Below are positions 54,614-62,827 of a stretch of DNA of 64,000 nt, piece after piece; within the stretch, counting starts at the first letter, position 1; every line of letters starts with the position of its first letter. The DNA is taken from assembly GCF_009930795.1 (NCBI RefSeq), contig NZ_CP017146.1, positions 2,108,001-2,172,000 of the forward strand, in the 5' to 3' direction. Both the position numbers and the translations under genes were made by a program. This DNA is from Marisediminicola antarctica. GTDB lineage: Bacteria > Actinomycetota > Actinomycetes > Actinomycetales > Microbacteriaceae. The notes under the pieces were generated by a model. It saw nothing but the letters and a program-made list of their open reading frames with translations. It was not told the origin of the DNA and ran no database searches.

Positions 54614-55056
54614 CACGCCGCGGTTTTCGCGCGAATCTGTCGCTTCGAGCGGGAGAGCAGGGCGTTCATCCCGCGCATCCGGAGCGGGCTCACCGCATCC
54701 GTCAGCCCGATCGTCTGCGGGAAGTCGTCCGGAACGTCGAGCACCTCGTCGGCGCTGAGGCCGGAGAGCCCCTGCACGAGGATCGAGGCGAACCCCCGCG
54801 TGGTCGGCGCCTCCTTCGGTGCGGTCGCGTGCAGGTGCACCGTCCCGTCGTCGCCGACCTCGACGAAGATGAACACCGGCGCCTGGCACTCCTCGACGCG
54901 CTCGAGGAGATCCGGGTGGTCGGCGAACTGGTCGGGAAGCTCCGGAAGCTCGTTGGCGAACTCGAGGAGCAGCACCAGCCGGTCGGACTGGTCGAGCTCG
55001 AGGAAGTCGTCGCGGATCTGGGCGAGGGACTGCGGTAGTTCGGTCATCCGGTCCAT
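54613..55056 (-). CDS. sufE: SufE-type sulfur acceptor protein
   Basis: This 147-residue protein begins [20 protein letters not shown]; the start ATG 55056 overlaps the upstream stop by one base (TAATG). SufE accepts persulfide sulfur from a cysteine desulfurase on a cysteine, kept here in VEECQAPVFIFVEV. The core TTRGFASILVQGLSGL is typical. No SufS gene is visible in the window. It is coupled to a sulfurtransferase and a reductase, which suggests a sulfur-trafficking role beyond the main Suf operon. Confidence 0.88.
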   Translation of the reverse strand: MDRMTELPQSLAQIRDDFLELDQSDRLVLLLEFANELPELPDQFADHPDLLERVEECQAPVFIFVEVGDDGTVHLHATAPKEAPTTRGFASILVQGLSGLSADEVLDVPDDFPQTIGLTDAVSPLRMRGMNALLSRSKRQIRAKTAA

Positions 55057-55961
55057 TATCCCTTGCGCTGGGGAACCTCGCCCGGCTCGCTGCCGCGAAC
55101 GATCGGCACCCGCACGGCGCTGCCCCACTCCGTCCAGGACCCGTCGTAGTTGCGTACGTTCTCGAAGCCGAGCAGATGGGTGAGGACGAACCAGGTGTGC
55201 GCCGACCGCTCGCCGATCCGGCAGTAGGCGATGACCCGGTCGCCGTCGCTGAGCCCGGCCTCGCCGCGGTACAGCGCGTCGAGCTCCGGCACGCGCCGGA
55301 AGGTGCCGTCGTCCGCGGCCGCCCTGCCCCACGGCACGTTGTGCGCGCTGGGGATGTGGCCGGCGCGCAGGGCGCCCTCATCGGGGTAGGCGGGGGCGGT
55401 CGTGCGCTCCCCGCTGAACTCCTCGGGTGACCGCACATCGATGAGGGGCTCGCCGAGGTGCGCGAGCACGTCGTCCTTGTACGCCCGGATCGAACTGTCG
55501 TCGCGCTCGACGACGGGGTAGTCGACCGCGGTCGGGCGTGGCCGCTCTGTCGTGTAGTCGCGGCCCTCGGCCTCCCATTTCGCCCGGCCCCCGTCGAGCA
55601 GGCGGACGTCGGCGTGACCGAAGAGGGTGAACACCCAGAGGGCGTAGGCGGCCCACCAGTTGTTCTTGTCGCCGTAGATGACAACTGTCGTGTCGCGGGT
55701 GATGCCGCGCGACCCGAGGAGCTTCGCAAAGGCGGCGCCGTCGATGTAGTCCCTCTCGACCGGATCGTTGAGGTCGGTGTGCCAGTCGACCTTGACCGCA
55801 CCGGGGATGTGGCCGGTCTCGTAGAGCAGGACGTCCTCATCCGATTCGACCACCACGAGGCCGGGACTGGAGAGGTGCTCCTGCAGCCAACCGGTCGAGA
55901 CGAGTCGCTCGGGATGGGCGTAGCCGATGAATTCGTCGGATGAATCGACCTCGATGACCAT
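55056..55961 (-). CDS. sseA: Thiosulfate / 3-mercaptopyruvate sulfurtransferase
   Basis: This 301-residue two-rhodanese-domain enzyme transfers sulfane sulfur. The C-terminal active-site loop [15 protein letters not shown] carries the catalytic cysteine; a CRxGERS loop is nearer to thiosulfate than mercaptopyruvate specificity. The N-terminal rhodanese is inactive in the family and has [14 protein letters not shown] perfect AGGAGGT lies 4 nt before the ATG at 55961. It heads the operon with sufE and the RibD-like gene. Confidence 0.92.
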   Translation of the reverse strand: MVIEVDSSDEFIGYAHPERLVSTGWLQEHLSSPGLVVVESDEDVLLYETGHIPGAVKVDWHTDLNDPVERDYIDGAAFAKLLGSRGITRDTTVVIYGDKNNWWAAYALWVFTLFGHADVRLLDGGRAKWEAEGRDYTTERPRPTAVDYPVVERDDSSIRAYKDDVLAHLGEPLIDVRSPEEFSGERTTAPAYPDEGALRAGHIPSAHNVPWGRAAADDGTFRRVPELDALYRGEAGLSDGDRVIAYCRIGERSAHTWFVLTHLLGFENVRNYDGSWTEWGSAVRVPIVRGSEPGEVPQRKG

Positions 55962-56054
55962 CTGGACCTCCTGTTGGCGCGGGCTCGCCGGCACGACGCC
56001 GACATCTCCAAGGTTAGGCTGATGCGACCACGAGATTGACCATCCGCGACCAAG

Positions 56055-57092
56055 GTGAGGCCGAAAGAATTGTCCGCTGACCCGGTGCGCGTTGTGAACA
56101 GGCTCGTCGACCGACGGCCCACGATCAGCGGGGCGCAGATCGTCGCGCACCTGGTGCCGCCGCGGCAGTTCGTGAGCGCGACGATCGACTCCTACCGCCC
56201 CGACCCGGACTACGTATCCCAGACCGAGGCCGTCGAGGCGGTCGATGTGTTCTCGGCGGTCTGGACGGCGGGACCGAGCGGCGGCTTCTTCCGGCGCAAG
56301 CGCACTCCCGCGGCGCTCCCCGGGATCTACTTCGACGGCGGCTTCGGCGTCGGGAAGACCCACTTGCTTGCGGCGCTCTGGCACCGCGCGCCCGGTCGCA
56401 AGTATTTCGGCACCTTCATCGAGTACACGGCGCTGGTCGGCGCGCTCGGCTACGCCGACACCATCCATCTGCTGCGCGGTGCGTCCCTCGTCTGCATCGA
56501 CGAGTTCGAGCTCGACGACCCGGGCGATACGCGGCTGATGTCCCGCCTGCTCTCCGAGCTCGTCCACAGCGGCACCCGCATCGCAGCGACCTCGAACACG
56601 CCCCCCAACGCACTCGGCGAAGGCCGGTTCGCCGCAGTCGACTTCCTGCGCGAGATCGACGCGCTCGCCGCAAAGTTCACGACCATCAGGATCGACGGAC
56701 TCGACTACCGCCGACGCACGGTCGCCGGGCATGCCGGCACCGTGCCGGACGGCGACATCGAGGACGCGATCGGAGCCGTCGGCGGCACCACGACAATCGA
56801 CGACTTCGACGAGGTCGTCGAGCATCTCGCGACCGTGCACCCGTCCCGCTACGTCACTCTCGTCGAGGGCCTGGCCGCCGTCGCCTTCCGCCACGTGCGC
56901 CAGTTCACCAGCCAGACGGATGCCCTCCGCTTCGTCGCGTTCGTCGACCGGCTCTACGATGCCCAAGTGCGCATCATCGCCACCGGCCTGCCTCTGGACG
57001 AGGTGTTCGCCGAGGACATGCTCGCGGGCGGCTACCGCAAGAAGTACCTGCGTGCGATGAGCCGCCTCATCGCACTCACCTCGTCGGACTAA
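56055..57092 (+). CDS. zapE: ZapE-type AFG1-like ATPase
   Basis: This 345-residue AAA-type ATPase has Walker A in [17 protein letters not shown] and Walker B in [11 protein letters not shown], with arginine-rich sensor motifs after that. ZapE in E. coli constricts the Z ring under stress. In actinobacteria the role is assumed to be similar. GTG 56055 is the likely start; TTG 56070 is an alternative. A TAGGCT hexamer at 56015-56020 could give a 28-nt 5' leader. It is divergent from the sulfurtransferase. Confidence 0.9.
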   Translation: MRPKELSADPVRVVNRLVDRRPTISGAQIVAHLVPPRQFVSATIDSYRPDPDYVSQTEAVEAVDVFSAVWTAGPSGGFFRRKRTPAALPGIYFDGGFGVGKTHLLAALWHRAPGRKYFGTFIEYTALVGALGYADTIHLLRGASLVCIDEFELDDPGDTRLMSRLLSELVHSGTRIAATSNTPPNALGEGRFAAVDFLREIDALAAKFTTIRIDGLDYRRRTVAGHAGTVPDGDIEDAIGAVGGTTTIDDFDEVVEHLATVHPSRYVTLVEGLAAVAFRHVRQFTSQTDALRFVAFVDRLYDAQVRIIATGLPLDEVFAEDMLAGGYRKKYLRAMSRLIALTSSD

Positions 57093-57183
57093 GCCCCGCA
57101 CCTCGTCAGGATGAGCCCCACACCCGAACTCGGGGACGTTTCGTGGTGCTTCGAAACACGATGTTAATGCGCCACCGGCGCGC

Positions 57184-57221
57184 GTAACAGGCTCGAAACA
57201 CGGCGAGGCCACTGACGAAAC
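57184..57221 (+). promoter_or_regulatory. GlnR-type operator upstream of amt
   Basis: GTAAC (57184-57188) and GAAAC (57195-57199) form a perfect box with a 6-nt gap. A second GAAAC lies exactly 22 bp later (57217-57221), though its expected GTNAC partner (57206-57210) is degenerate. It lies 107 bp before amt. Confidence 0.72.
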
Positions 57222-57327
57222 CTAGTACCGAGAAACTGTTTTCGTACCCGAGCTGGCTCACTGCCGGTGCTGGCCCCTCCCGGGGAGGTCGGTCGACATT
57301 CAGTCTTCGCATACCTAAGAGAGGTTC

Positions 57328-58611
57328 ATGATGGATCAAGGCAACACCGCCTTCATACTTATCTGCGCGGCGCTCGTGCTGTTGATGACGCCCGGTCTGG
57401 CGTTCTTCTACGGCGGCCTCGTCAAGGCAAAGAGCGTCATCAGCATGATGATGATGAGTTTCGGGGCCCTCGGCCTCATCGGAGTCCTCTGGGTCCTCTA
57501 CGGTTACGCGATCACCTTTGCCAACGGCGGAACCGAGGGCTTCTTCGGAATTGACGGATTCCTCGGCATCGACACGGCGAACCTCGGCCTCACCGGCCTC
57601 CTCGAGACCCCGGAGGGTGCGGCGTTCCCGCCGATCGCCTTCGCGGCCTTCCAGGCGACCTTCGCCATCATCACCGTCGCGCTCATCTCCGGGGCGATCG
57701 CCGACCGGGCCAAGTTCGGCGCCTGGATGATCTTCGCCGGCATCTGGGCCACCGTCGTCTACTTCCCGGTCGCGAGCTGGGTGTTCAACTTCAGCCTTGC
57801 GGAGGACGGATCGTTCAGCGACGGCGGCTGGATCACCTATGGCATGCAGGAAGTCTTCGGTGTCGGCGCAATCGACTTCGCGGGTGGAACCGCAGTGCAC
57901 ATCAACGCTGGCGCCGCGGCACTCGCACTGGCCCTCGTGCTCGGCAAGCGTGTCGGCTTCGCCAAGGGTGCCCACGTACCTCACAACCCGCCGTTCGTGC
58001 TGCTGGGCGCTGGCCTCCTCTGGTTCGGCTGGTTCGGCTTCAACGCCGGCTCCGAGCTCGCGGCGGACGGGGTTGCCGCCCTCGCCTTCCTCAACACGAT
58101 CGCCGCCCCCGCAGCTGCTCTGCTGGCCTGGCTCGTCGTCGAGAAGATCCGTGACGGCAAGCCGACCTCGGTCGGTGCCGCATCCGGTGCGGTCGCCGGA
58201 CTCGTGGCGATCACCCCCGCCTGTGCGTCGATCGACCCGATCTGGGCCATCCTGCTCGGCTTCATCGCCGGTGCCGTCTGCGCCCTCGCGATCGACCTGA
58301 AGTTCAAGCTGGGCTTCGACGACTCGCTCGATGTTGTCGGCATCCACCTCGTCGGCGGACTGATCGGAACCCTGTACCTGGGATTCTTCGCCAACGGCAC
58401 GGGCCTGTTCATGGGCGGCGACGGAACACAGCTCCTGGTCCAGGCGATCGCCGCCTTCTCGGTGATGGCCTTCTCCTTCACGATCGCCTTCCTCATCGGC
58501 CTCGTGATCGAGAAGACGATCGGATTCCGAATCAAGAATGAGGACGAACTCGCCGGCCTCGACACCGTGGTCCACGGTGAAGAGGGCTACGTACTCGCCG
58601 AAACGCGGTAG
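57328..58611 (+). CDS. amt: Ammonium transporter (Amt family)
   Basis: This 427-residue protein has about 11 helices and all Amt pore hallmarks: the twin-histidine pair in GTAVHINAGAAAL (near residue 190) and VVGIHLVGGLIG (near 337), FFYGGLVKAKS at the start and LLWFGWFGFNAGSEL. It conducts ammonium/ammonia. ATG 57328 follows GAGAGG. A GlnR-type operator upstream indicates nitrogen-limitation control. No glnK gene follows; the next gene is a degenerate paralogue. Confidence 0.96.
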   Translation: MMDQGNTAFILICAALVLLMTPGLAFFYGGLVKAKSVISMMMMSFGALGLIGVLWVLYGYAITFANGGTEGFFGIDGFLGIDTANLGLTGLLETPEGAAFPPIAFAAFQATFAIITVALISGAIADRAKFGAWMIFAGIWATVVYFPVASWVFNFSLAEDGSFSDGGWITYGMQEVFGVGAIDFAGGTAVHINAGAAALALALVLGKRVGFAKGAHVPHNPPFVLLGAGLLWFGWFGFNAGSELAADGVAALAFLNTIAAPAAALLAWLVVEKIRDGKPTSVGAASGAVAGLVAITPACASIDPIWAILLGFIAGAVCALAIDLKFKLGFDDSLDVVGIHLVGGLIGTLYLGFFANGTGLFMGGDGTQLLVQAIAAFSVMAFSFTIAFLIGLVIEKTIGFRIKNEDELAGLDTVVHGEEGYVLAETR

Positions 58612-58629
58612 CAGCAGCAGCACAGCACC

Positions 58630-58660
58630 GGGGTGCCGCCTTCCTGGCGGCACCCCTTCC
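58630..58660 (+). terminator. Hairpin terminator after amt
   Basis: A perfect 11-bp stem pairs GGGGTGCCGCC (58630-58640) with GGCGGCACCCC (58646-58656) around TTCCT, followed by TTCCT. The U-tract is weak, so some read-through into the next gene is possible. Confidence 0.65.
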
Positions 58661-58716
58661 TGCGTTCCGGCCGCATGGGTCGGCAGCGCACCCCTACGCT
58701 GGTCACCGGAGGCGAC

Positions 58717-59781
58717 GTGATCATCGAGGTATCCCCGCTCATCTTGCTCGCGACGATCGCGATCGCTGGCCTCGGCCCGGCGATCACCGCGCTCACCGAC
58801 GCCTGGCAGGGAGCCGCCGGCATCCGCTCCTTGGCGGCGGGCGCCGCGCACTCCAGTGCCGGCTGGCTAAGCTGGCTGGCCATAGCCGGGATCCTCCGGC
58901 CCGACATCGACCCGCTGCTCGTACTTCCTCTCACCGCGCTCGGCGGCGTCGCGGCGGTCCTTGCCGCCACGCCGGCGCGACTGCTCGGGCGCGGTGCGCG
59001 CAGCACCCTTGCCTATGCGGCGCTCTGGTCGGCGCTCGTCTTCGTGCCCGTGGCCGTCGCCCTGTTCTCAGCGAAGGGGTTCCTCGCCGCTGAACTGGCG
59101 ACAGTGGATCTCGCCGGGGCGCTGCCGGTACTCGTGGCGGGCGGATGCGGCGGGCTCGCGGTGCTTGTCCTCGACGGCCGACGGGTCGAGCGTTCGCGGG
59201 GGAGCAACCCGGGCTGGGTGCTGCTCGGCCTTGTCGCGGTGGTCTGGGCGCTTTGGGTCCTGTGGCTCGTCGGCATGGAACTCGCGATCGACGAGATCAC
59301 TCCGCTGATCGTGGCGAACACGCTCATGACGCCGGTGGCCTCCGTCGCAGCGTGGCTCGTGGTTCAACGCATCCAGCACGCGAAAACGACGCCGTCGGCC
59401 GCGGTCGGCGGCCTGCTCTGCGGTCTCGCGGCGATCGCCCCGGGCAGCGGTAACCTGAGCGCAGTCGGGGCGCTCCTCACTGGAATCGTCGCGGGCGCAC
59501 TGTGCTCCCTTGTGGGCTACTGGGCCGCACGGCGCACCGGCAACTTCATCTGGCTGGTAGTCACGATCCTGCTCGGAGGTGCCGGGCTCGGCGTCGGCCT
59601 CATCGGCGCCTTCGCAACCCGCACCGGAATCGTGTTCACCGGACAGCCCGAGGCGCTGCTCAGCCAGTTCGCGAGCGTGTTGATCGTCACCGCCTATGCC
59701 GGCGCCGTGTCGCTCGCCTGCTGGTTCGTCGTCTCCCGGGTTGCGCGTCGCCCGGCGGCGAGCGCGCTCGCAGGTTCCTGA
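58717..59781 (+). CDS. Degenerate Amt-like membrane protein lacking the pore histidines
   Basis: About 354 residues from GTG 58717, with GGAGG 4 nt upstream; ATG 58675 is an alternative. It has about 10 helices. The middle aligns with the preceding Amt: AWLVVQRIQHAKTTPSAAVGG against AWLVVEKIRDGKPTSVGAASG, with preceding LLGLVAVVWALWVLWLVGMEL against LLGAGLLWFGWFGFNAGSEL. The two pore histidines are both absent, since only non-pore histidines remain. The helix 1 segment is also unlike Amt. It is likely a non-transporting relative, perhaps a sensor or partner subunit. Identification rests on visual alignment to its neighbour. Confidence 0.6.
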   Translation: MIIEVSPLILLATIAIAGLGPAITALTDAWQGAAGIRSLAAGAAHSSAGWLSWLAIAGILRPDIDPLLVLPLTALGGVAAVLAATPARLLGRGARSTLAYAALWSALVFVPVAVALFSAKGFLAAELATVDLAGALPVLVAGGCGGLAVLVLDGRRVERSRGSNPGWVLLGLVAVVWALWVLWLVGMELAIDEITPLIVANTLMTPVASVAAWLVVQRIQHAKTTPSAAVGGLLCGLAAIAPGSGNLSAVGALLTGIVAGALCSLVGYWAARRTGNFIWLVVTILLGGAGLGVGLIGAFATRTGIVFTGQPEALLSQFASVLIVTAYAGAVSLACWFVVSRVARRPAASALAGS

Positions 59782-59795
59782 GGGCGACCCGCACG

Positions 59796-59801
59796 TACAG
59801 T
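59796..59801 (+). promoter_or_regulatory. -10 element of probable leaderless DUF2071 promoter
   Basis: TACAGT ends 6 nt before GTG 59808, without a Shine-Dalgarno sequence. Confidence 0.45.
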
Positions 59802-59807
59802 GTGCTC

Positions 59808-60536
59808 GTGGACCCCATTACCTCGACCGCACCACCCCTCACCGGCCGTCCAGTACTCCGACAGCTCTGGCGGGACCTCGTCTTCGTGCACTGGCGAGTC
59901 GATCCGGACGAGATCGCGCCCCTGCTCCCGCGCGGGATCGTGCCGGATGTCTTCGACGGGTCGTCCTGGGTGGGCCTGATCCCGTTCGAGATGCGGGACT
60001 CGGCGGTGCTCGGCGGGCCACCGGTGCCCTACTTCGGCTCGTTCACCGAGGTCAATGTGCGTCTCTACGGCGTCGATGCATCCGGCCGCCGCGGCGTCGT
60101 CTTCTGCTCGCTCGAGGCGTCCCGGCTCGCCGCGGTACTCACGGCGCGCGTGCTCTTCCGGCTGCCCTACCAATGGGCCAGGGCCGCCTCGGTGCTCAGC
60201 GACGACATGGTCGCCTACCGCTCGGAGCGGTTCGCTCCCGGTCGCCCCTCCACGATGATCTCGGTGCGCCCGTCGACGAAAGCCGTGAACGGCGACGCCC
60301 TCGCCGAGTTCCTCACGGCGCGCTGGCTCCTCTTCGTGACGCGCGGAACCCACACCGTCGCGATGGCGAACGAGCACGAGCCGTGGCCCCTGTTCGAAGC
60401 CGACCTCCTCACCCTGCACGACGGCCTCATCGCCGCGGCCGGCATTTCCTCGATCGGCGCGCGCGCCCCGGACTCGGTGCTCTACTCACCCGGTGTCGTC
60501 ACGAGCTTCGGTCTGCCGTCCCGCATCGACGCCTAG
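59808..60536 (+). CDS. DUF2071 (YqjF-like) family protein
   Basis: This 242-residue protein has the YqjF/DUF2071 pattern: FVHWRVDPDEIAPLLPRGI near the N-terminus, SWVGLIPFEMRDSAV, PYFGSFTEVNVRLYGV and a C-terminal hydrophobic core. The family is widespread with unknown function and resembles acetoacetate decarboxylase-like folds. It starts at GTG 59808 and ends next to the repeat array at 60550. Confidence 0.82.
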   Translation: MDPITSTAPPLTGRPVLRQLWRDLVFVHWRVDPDEIAPLLPRGIVPDVFDGSSWVGLIPFEMRDSAVLGGPPVPYFGSFTEVNVRLYGVDASGRRGVVFCSLEASRLAAVLTARVLFRLPYQWARAASVLSDDMVAYRSERFAPGRPSTMISVRPSTKAVNGDALAEFLTARWLLFVTRGTHTVAMANEHEPWPLFEADLLTLHDGLIAAAGISSIGARAPDSVLYSPGVVTSFGLPSRIDA

Positions 60537-60549
60537 CAACCCCGCCCTG

Positions 60550-60825
60550 TCATTATTCAGGACTCTGCGGCCCGCAGTTGTTTCATCATTCAGGACTCTG
60601 CGGCCCGGAGGCCTTTCATCATTCAGGACAGTTGGGTCAGAAGGATCGATGCGGGAGCACGCCGACCCGCACTTGCGGCAGTTTCGCCTGCATCTCGCCG
60701 CGTTCGCGGAGATGCTGGTCAGGTTGTCCTGAATGATGAAAGCCCCGGCCAGCACCAACTCCTGAATGATGAAAGCCCCGGCCAGCAGCAACTCCTGAAT
60801 GATGAGACAACCGGACGAGGAGGAT
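60550..60825. repeat. Symmetric array: three 33-bp direct repeats facing three inverted ones
   Basis: The 13-mer TCATCATTCAGGA starts at 60550 (one mismatch), 60583 and 60616 on the plus strand. Its complement TCCTGAATGATGA starts at 60727, 60760 and 60793. Spacing is exactly 33 bp in both arms. The arms flank a 98-bp centre and could fold into a hairpin with three 13-bp helices and 20-nt internal loops. The array fills most of the 331-bp gap (60537-60867) between convergent genes. The spacers within each arm are also similar. Confidence 0.9.
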
Positions 60826-60867
60826 CGCCGACCTGTCGGCTGGCGACCCTCCTCGGTGGTGCGTCAG

Positions 60868-62085
60868 CTACTTGCCGTCGAGGTACCCGTTCGGGTTGAG
60901 CACGTACTTCGTCGCGGCTCCCGCGTCGAACTCGGCGTAGCCGCGGGGGGCCTCGTCGAGCGTGATCGCCTTAGCGTTGACGTTCTTCGCAATGCTGACC
61001 CGGTCGTGCAAGATCGCCATCATCAGGCCGCGGTTGTACTTCATCACCGGGCACTGTCCGGTCATGAAGGACAGCGACTTTGCCCAGCCGGTGCCGAGGC
61101 TCAAGGACAGCGAGCCCGTCTTGGCAGCCTCGTCGACCCCGCCCGGGTCACCGGTGACGTAGAGCCCGGGGATGCCGAGTGCTCCGCCCGCCGCCGTGAC
61201 GTCCATGAGCGAGTTGAGCACGGTCGCGGGAGCCTCTCCGGAGTCCTTCCCGTGGCCCCTCGCCTCGAACCCGACGGCGTCGACGCCGCAGTCGACCTCG
61301 GGCACACCGAGGATCTGGTCGATCTGATCGGCCAGGTCGCCCTCGGTGAGGTCGATCGTCTCGCAGCCGAAGCTGCGCGCCTGGGCGAGCCGATCGGCAT
61401 TGAGGTCACCGACGATGACCACGGCTGCGCCGAGCAGCATCGCGCCGCTCGCCGCGGCGAGTCCGACTGGCCCGGCTCCGGCGACGTAGACCGTCGACCC
61501 GACGCCGACACCCGCCGAGACCGCTCCGTGGAACCCGGTCGGGAAGATGTCGGAGAGCATGGTGAGGTCCATGATCTTCTCAAGCGCCTGGTCCCGGTCC
61601 GGGAACTTCAGCAGGTTCCAGTCCGCGTAGGGCACGAGCACGTATTCGGCCTGACCGCCGACCCAGCCGCCCATGTCGACGTAGCCATAGGCACTCCCCG
61701 GGCGGTCCGGGTTGACGTTGAGGCAGATGCCGGTCTTGCGCTCCTTGCAGTTGCGACATCGGCCGCAGGCGATGTTGAACGGCACGGAGACGATGTCGCC
61801 GACCTTGATGAACTCGACGCCGGGGCCGCACTCGACGACTTCGCCCGTGATCTCATGGCCGAGCACGAGGTCGCTCGGCGCAGTCGTGCGGCCGCGAACC
61901 ATGTGTTGGTCCGATCCGCAGATGTTGGTCGCGATCGTGCGCACGATAACGCCGTGTGGCACCTTCCGGCCCACGTTCGCAGGGTTTACCCCCGGTCCAT
62001 CCTTCAATTCGAATGTGGGGTAGTCGATGTCAATGACTTCGACTTTCCCTGGGCCCTTGTAGGCAACGGCTCTGTTTCCCGACAT
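60868..62085 (-). CDS. fdhA: Glutathione-independent formaldehyde dehydrogenase (zinc alcohol dehydrogenase family)
   Basis: The 405-residue protein begins MSGNRAVAYKGPGKVEVIDI, as in the Pseudomonas-type formaldehyde dehydrogenase that oxidises formaldehyde with tightly bound NAD and no thiol cofactor. The catalytic zinc ligands are in NICGSDQHMVRGRT and LGHEITGEV. The structural-zinc cysteines are in CGRCRNCKERKTGIC. The NAD motif VYVAGAGPVGLAAA is present. GAGAGG precedes the ATG at 62085. Substrate assignment rests on family resemblance; formaldehyde detoxification is likely. Confidence 0.9.
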   Translation of the reverse strand: MSGNRAVAYKGPGKVEVIDIDYPTFELKDGPGVNPANVGRKVPHGVIVRTIATNICGSDQHMVRGRTTAPSDLVLGHEITGEVVECGPGVEFIKVGDIVSVPFNIACGRCRNCKERKTGICLNVNPDRPGSAYGYVDMGGWVGGQAEYVLVPYADWNLLKFPDRDQALEKIMDLTMLSDIFPTGFHGAVSAGVGVGSTVYVAGAGPVGLAAASGAMLLGAAVVIVGDLNADRLAQARSFGCETIDLTEGDLADQIDQILGVPEVDCGVDAVGFEARGHGKDSGEAPATVLNSLMDVTAAGGALGIPGLYVTGDPGGVDEAAKTGSLSLSLGTGWAKSLSFMTGQCPVMKYNRGLMMAILHDRVSIAKNVNAKAITLDEAPRGYAEFDAGAATKYVLNPNGYLDGK

Positions 62086-62251
62086 GGTATTCCTCTCATC
62101 GTTTTCTTCAGGGTGACTGAGTGGTGCTGAGGGAGACCCCCCGAACGCTGTGGGTTGTGAGGGGGTTGGGTCGACGCTAACCGCCGAGCACGGAAATAAC
62201 CATGGGGTTGCACAAACGGGGGCACCGGCGCGAAAGGGATGGCCCGAGGAA

Positions 62252-62282
62252 ACCAAAAAGCCCCTCGGATTACCGAGGGGCC
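62252..62282 (-). terminator. Terminator of tRNA-Val(CAC)
   Basis: GCCCCTCGG (62260-62268) pairs with CCGAGGGGC (62273-62281) around ATTA. On the minus strand a TTTTT run follows the stem, about 10 nt after the tRNA 3' end. Confidence 0.85.
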
Positions 62283-62290
62283 GTGACAGT

Positions 62291-62362
62291 GGGCGATACC
62301 GGACTCGAACCGATGACCTCTTCCGTGTGAAGGAAGCGCGCTACCAACTGCGCCAATCGCCC
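62291..62362 (-). tRNA. tRNA-Val (CAC)
   Basis: On the minus strand the cloverleaf has a GGGCGAT acceptor arm that pairs with ATCGCCC at the 3' end, the D-loop GTTGGTAG, an anticodon stem CTTCC/GGAAG around loop TTCACAC (anticodon CAC), and the T-loop GGTTCGAGTCC. No CCA is encoded. Confidence 0.93.
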
Positions 62363-62499
62363 TGCAGGATAATCCTGCCACATGCGCCGACCTGACACGG
62401 CCACCCGGAGCACATGGCGCGAAGACACTCCTGCCGTCACGATTGGCCCATTCGCATCGCATCGGATAGAGTTCCAAAGCACGCAGAAATGCGGGCAGT

Positions 62500-62571
62500 G
62501 CGGATGTGGCGCAGTGGTAGCGCATCACCTTGCCAAGGTGAGGGTCGCGAGTTCGAATCTCGTCATCCGCT
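62500..62571 (+). tRNA. tRNA-Gly (GCC)
   Basis: The acceptor GCGGATG pairs with CATCCGC. The anticodon loop TTGCCAA gives GCC. The T-loop GTTCGAATC is standard. No CCA is encoded. Confidence 0.93.
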
Positions 62572-62619
62572 CGAAATAGTCTCACGTGGCAGTTACACGT
62601 GGTGTGGGAAACCACACAT

Positions 62620-62690
62620 GGTGGCGTGGCCGAGAGGCGAGGCAGCGGCCTGCAAAGCCGTCCACACGGGTTCAAATCCCGTCGCCACCT
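62620..62690 (+). tRNA. tRNA-Cys (GCA)
   Basis: The acceptor GGTGGCG pairs with CGCCACC. The anticodon loop CTGCAAA gives GCA. The T-arm is CGGGTTCAAATCCCG. Confidence 0.93.
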
Positions 62691-62723
62691 CGGCAGTACA
62701 ATAGAAAATACCGAAACAAGCAT

Positions 62724-62795
62724 GAGCGATTGGCGCAGCGGTAGCGCGCTTCCCTGACACGGAAGAGGTCGCTGGTTCGATCCCAGTATCGCTCA
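62724..62795 (+). tRNA. tRNA-Val (GAC)
   Basis: The acceptor GAGCGAT pairs with ATCGCTC. The anticodon stem CTTCC/GGAAG encloses loop CTGACAC (anticodon GAC). The T-loop is GGTTCGATCCC. It is highly similar to the divergent tRNA-Val(CAC). Confidence 0.93.
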
Positions 62796-62798
62796 CAA

Positions 62799-62827
62799 GA
62801 AAAACCCCGGTCAGCCGGGGTTTTTTT
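62799..62827 (+). terminator. Rho-independent terminator after the tRNA cluster
   Basis: AACCCCGG pairs with CCGGGGTT around TCAG, with an A-run before and seven T's after. Textbook terminator. Confidence 0.96.

Noticed and set aside
60493-60732. Small coding gene within the repeat array
   Set aside because: The frame consists mainly of the repeat translated, is not supported by a ribosome site, and opposite-strand frames are equally open.
60550-60825. CRISPR array
   Set aside because: The unit is only 13 bp, the spacers resemble each other, the orientation flips at the centre, and no cas gene is present.
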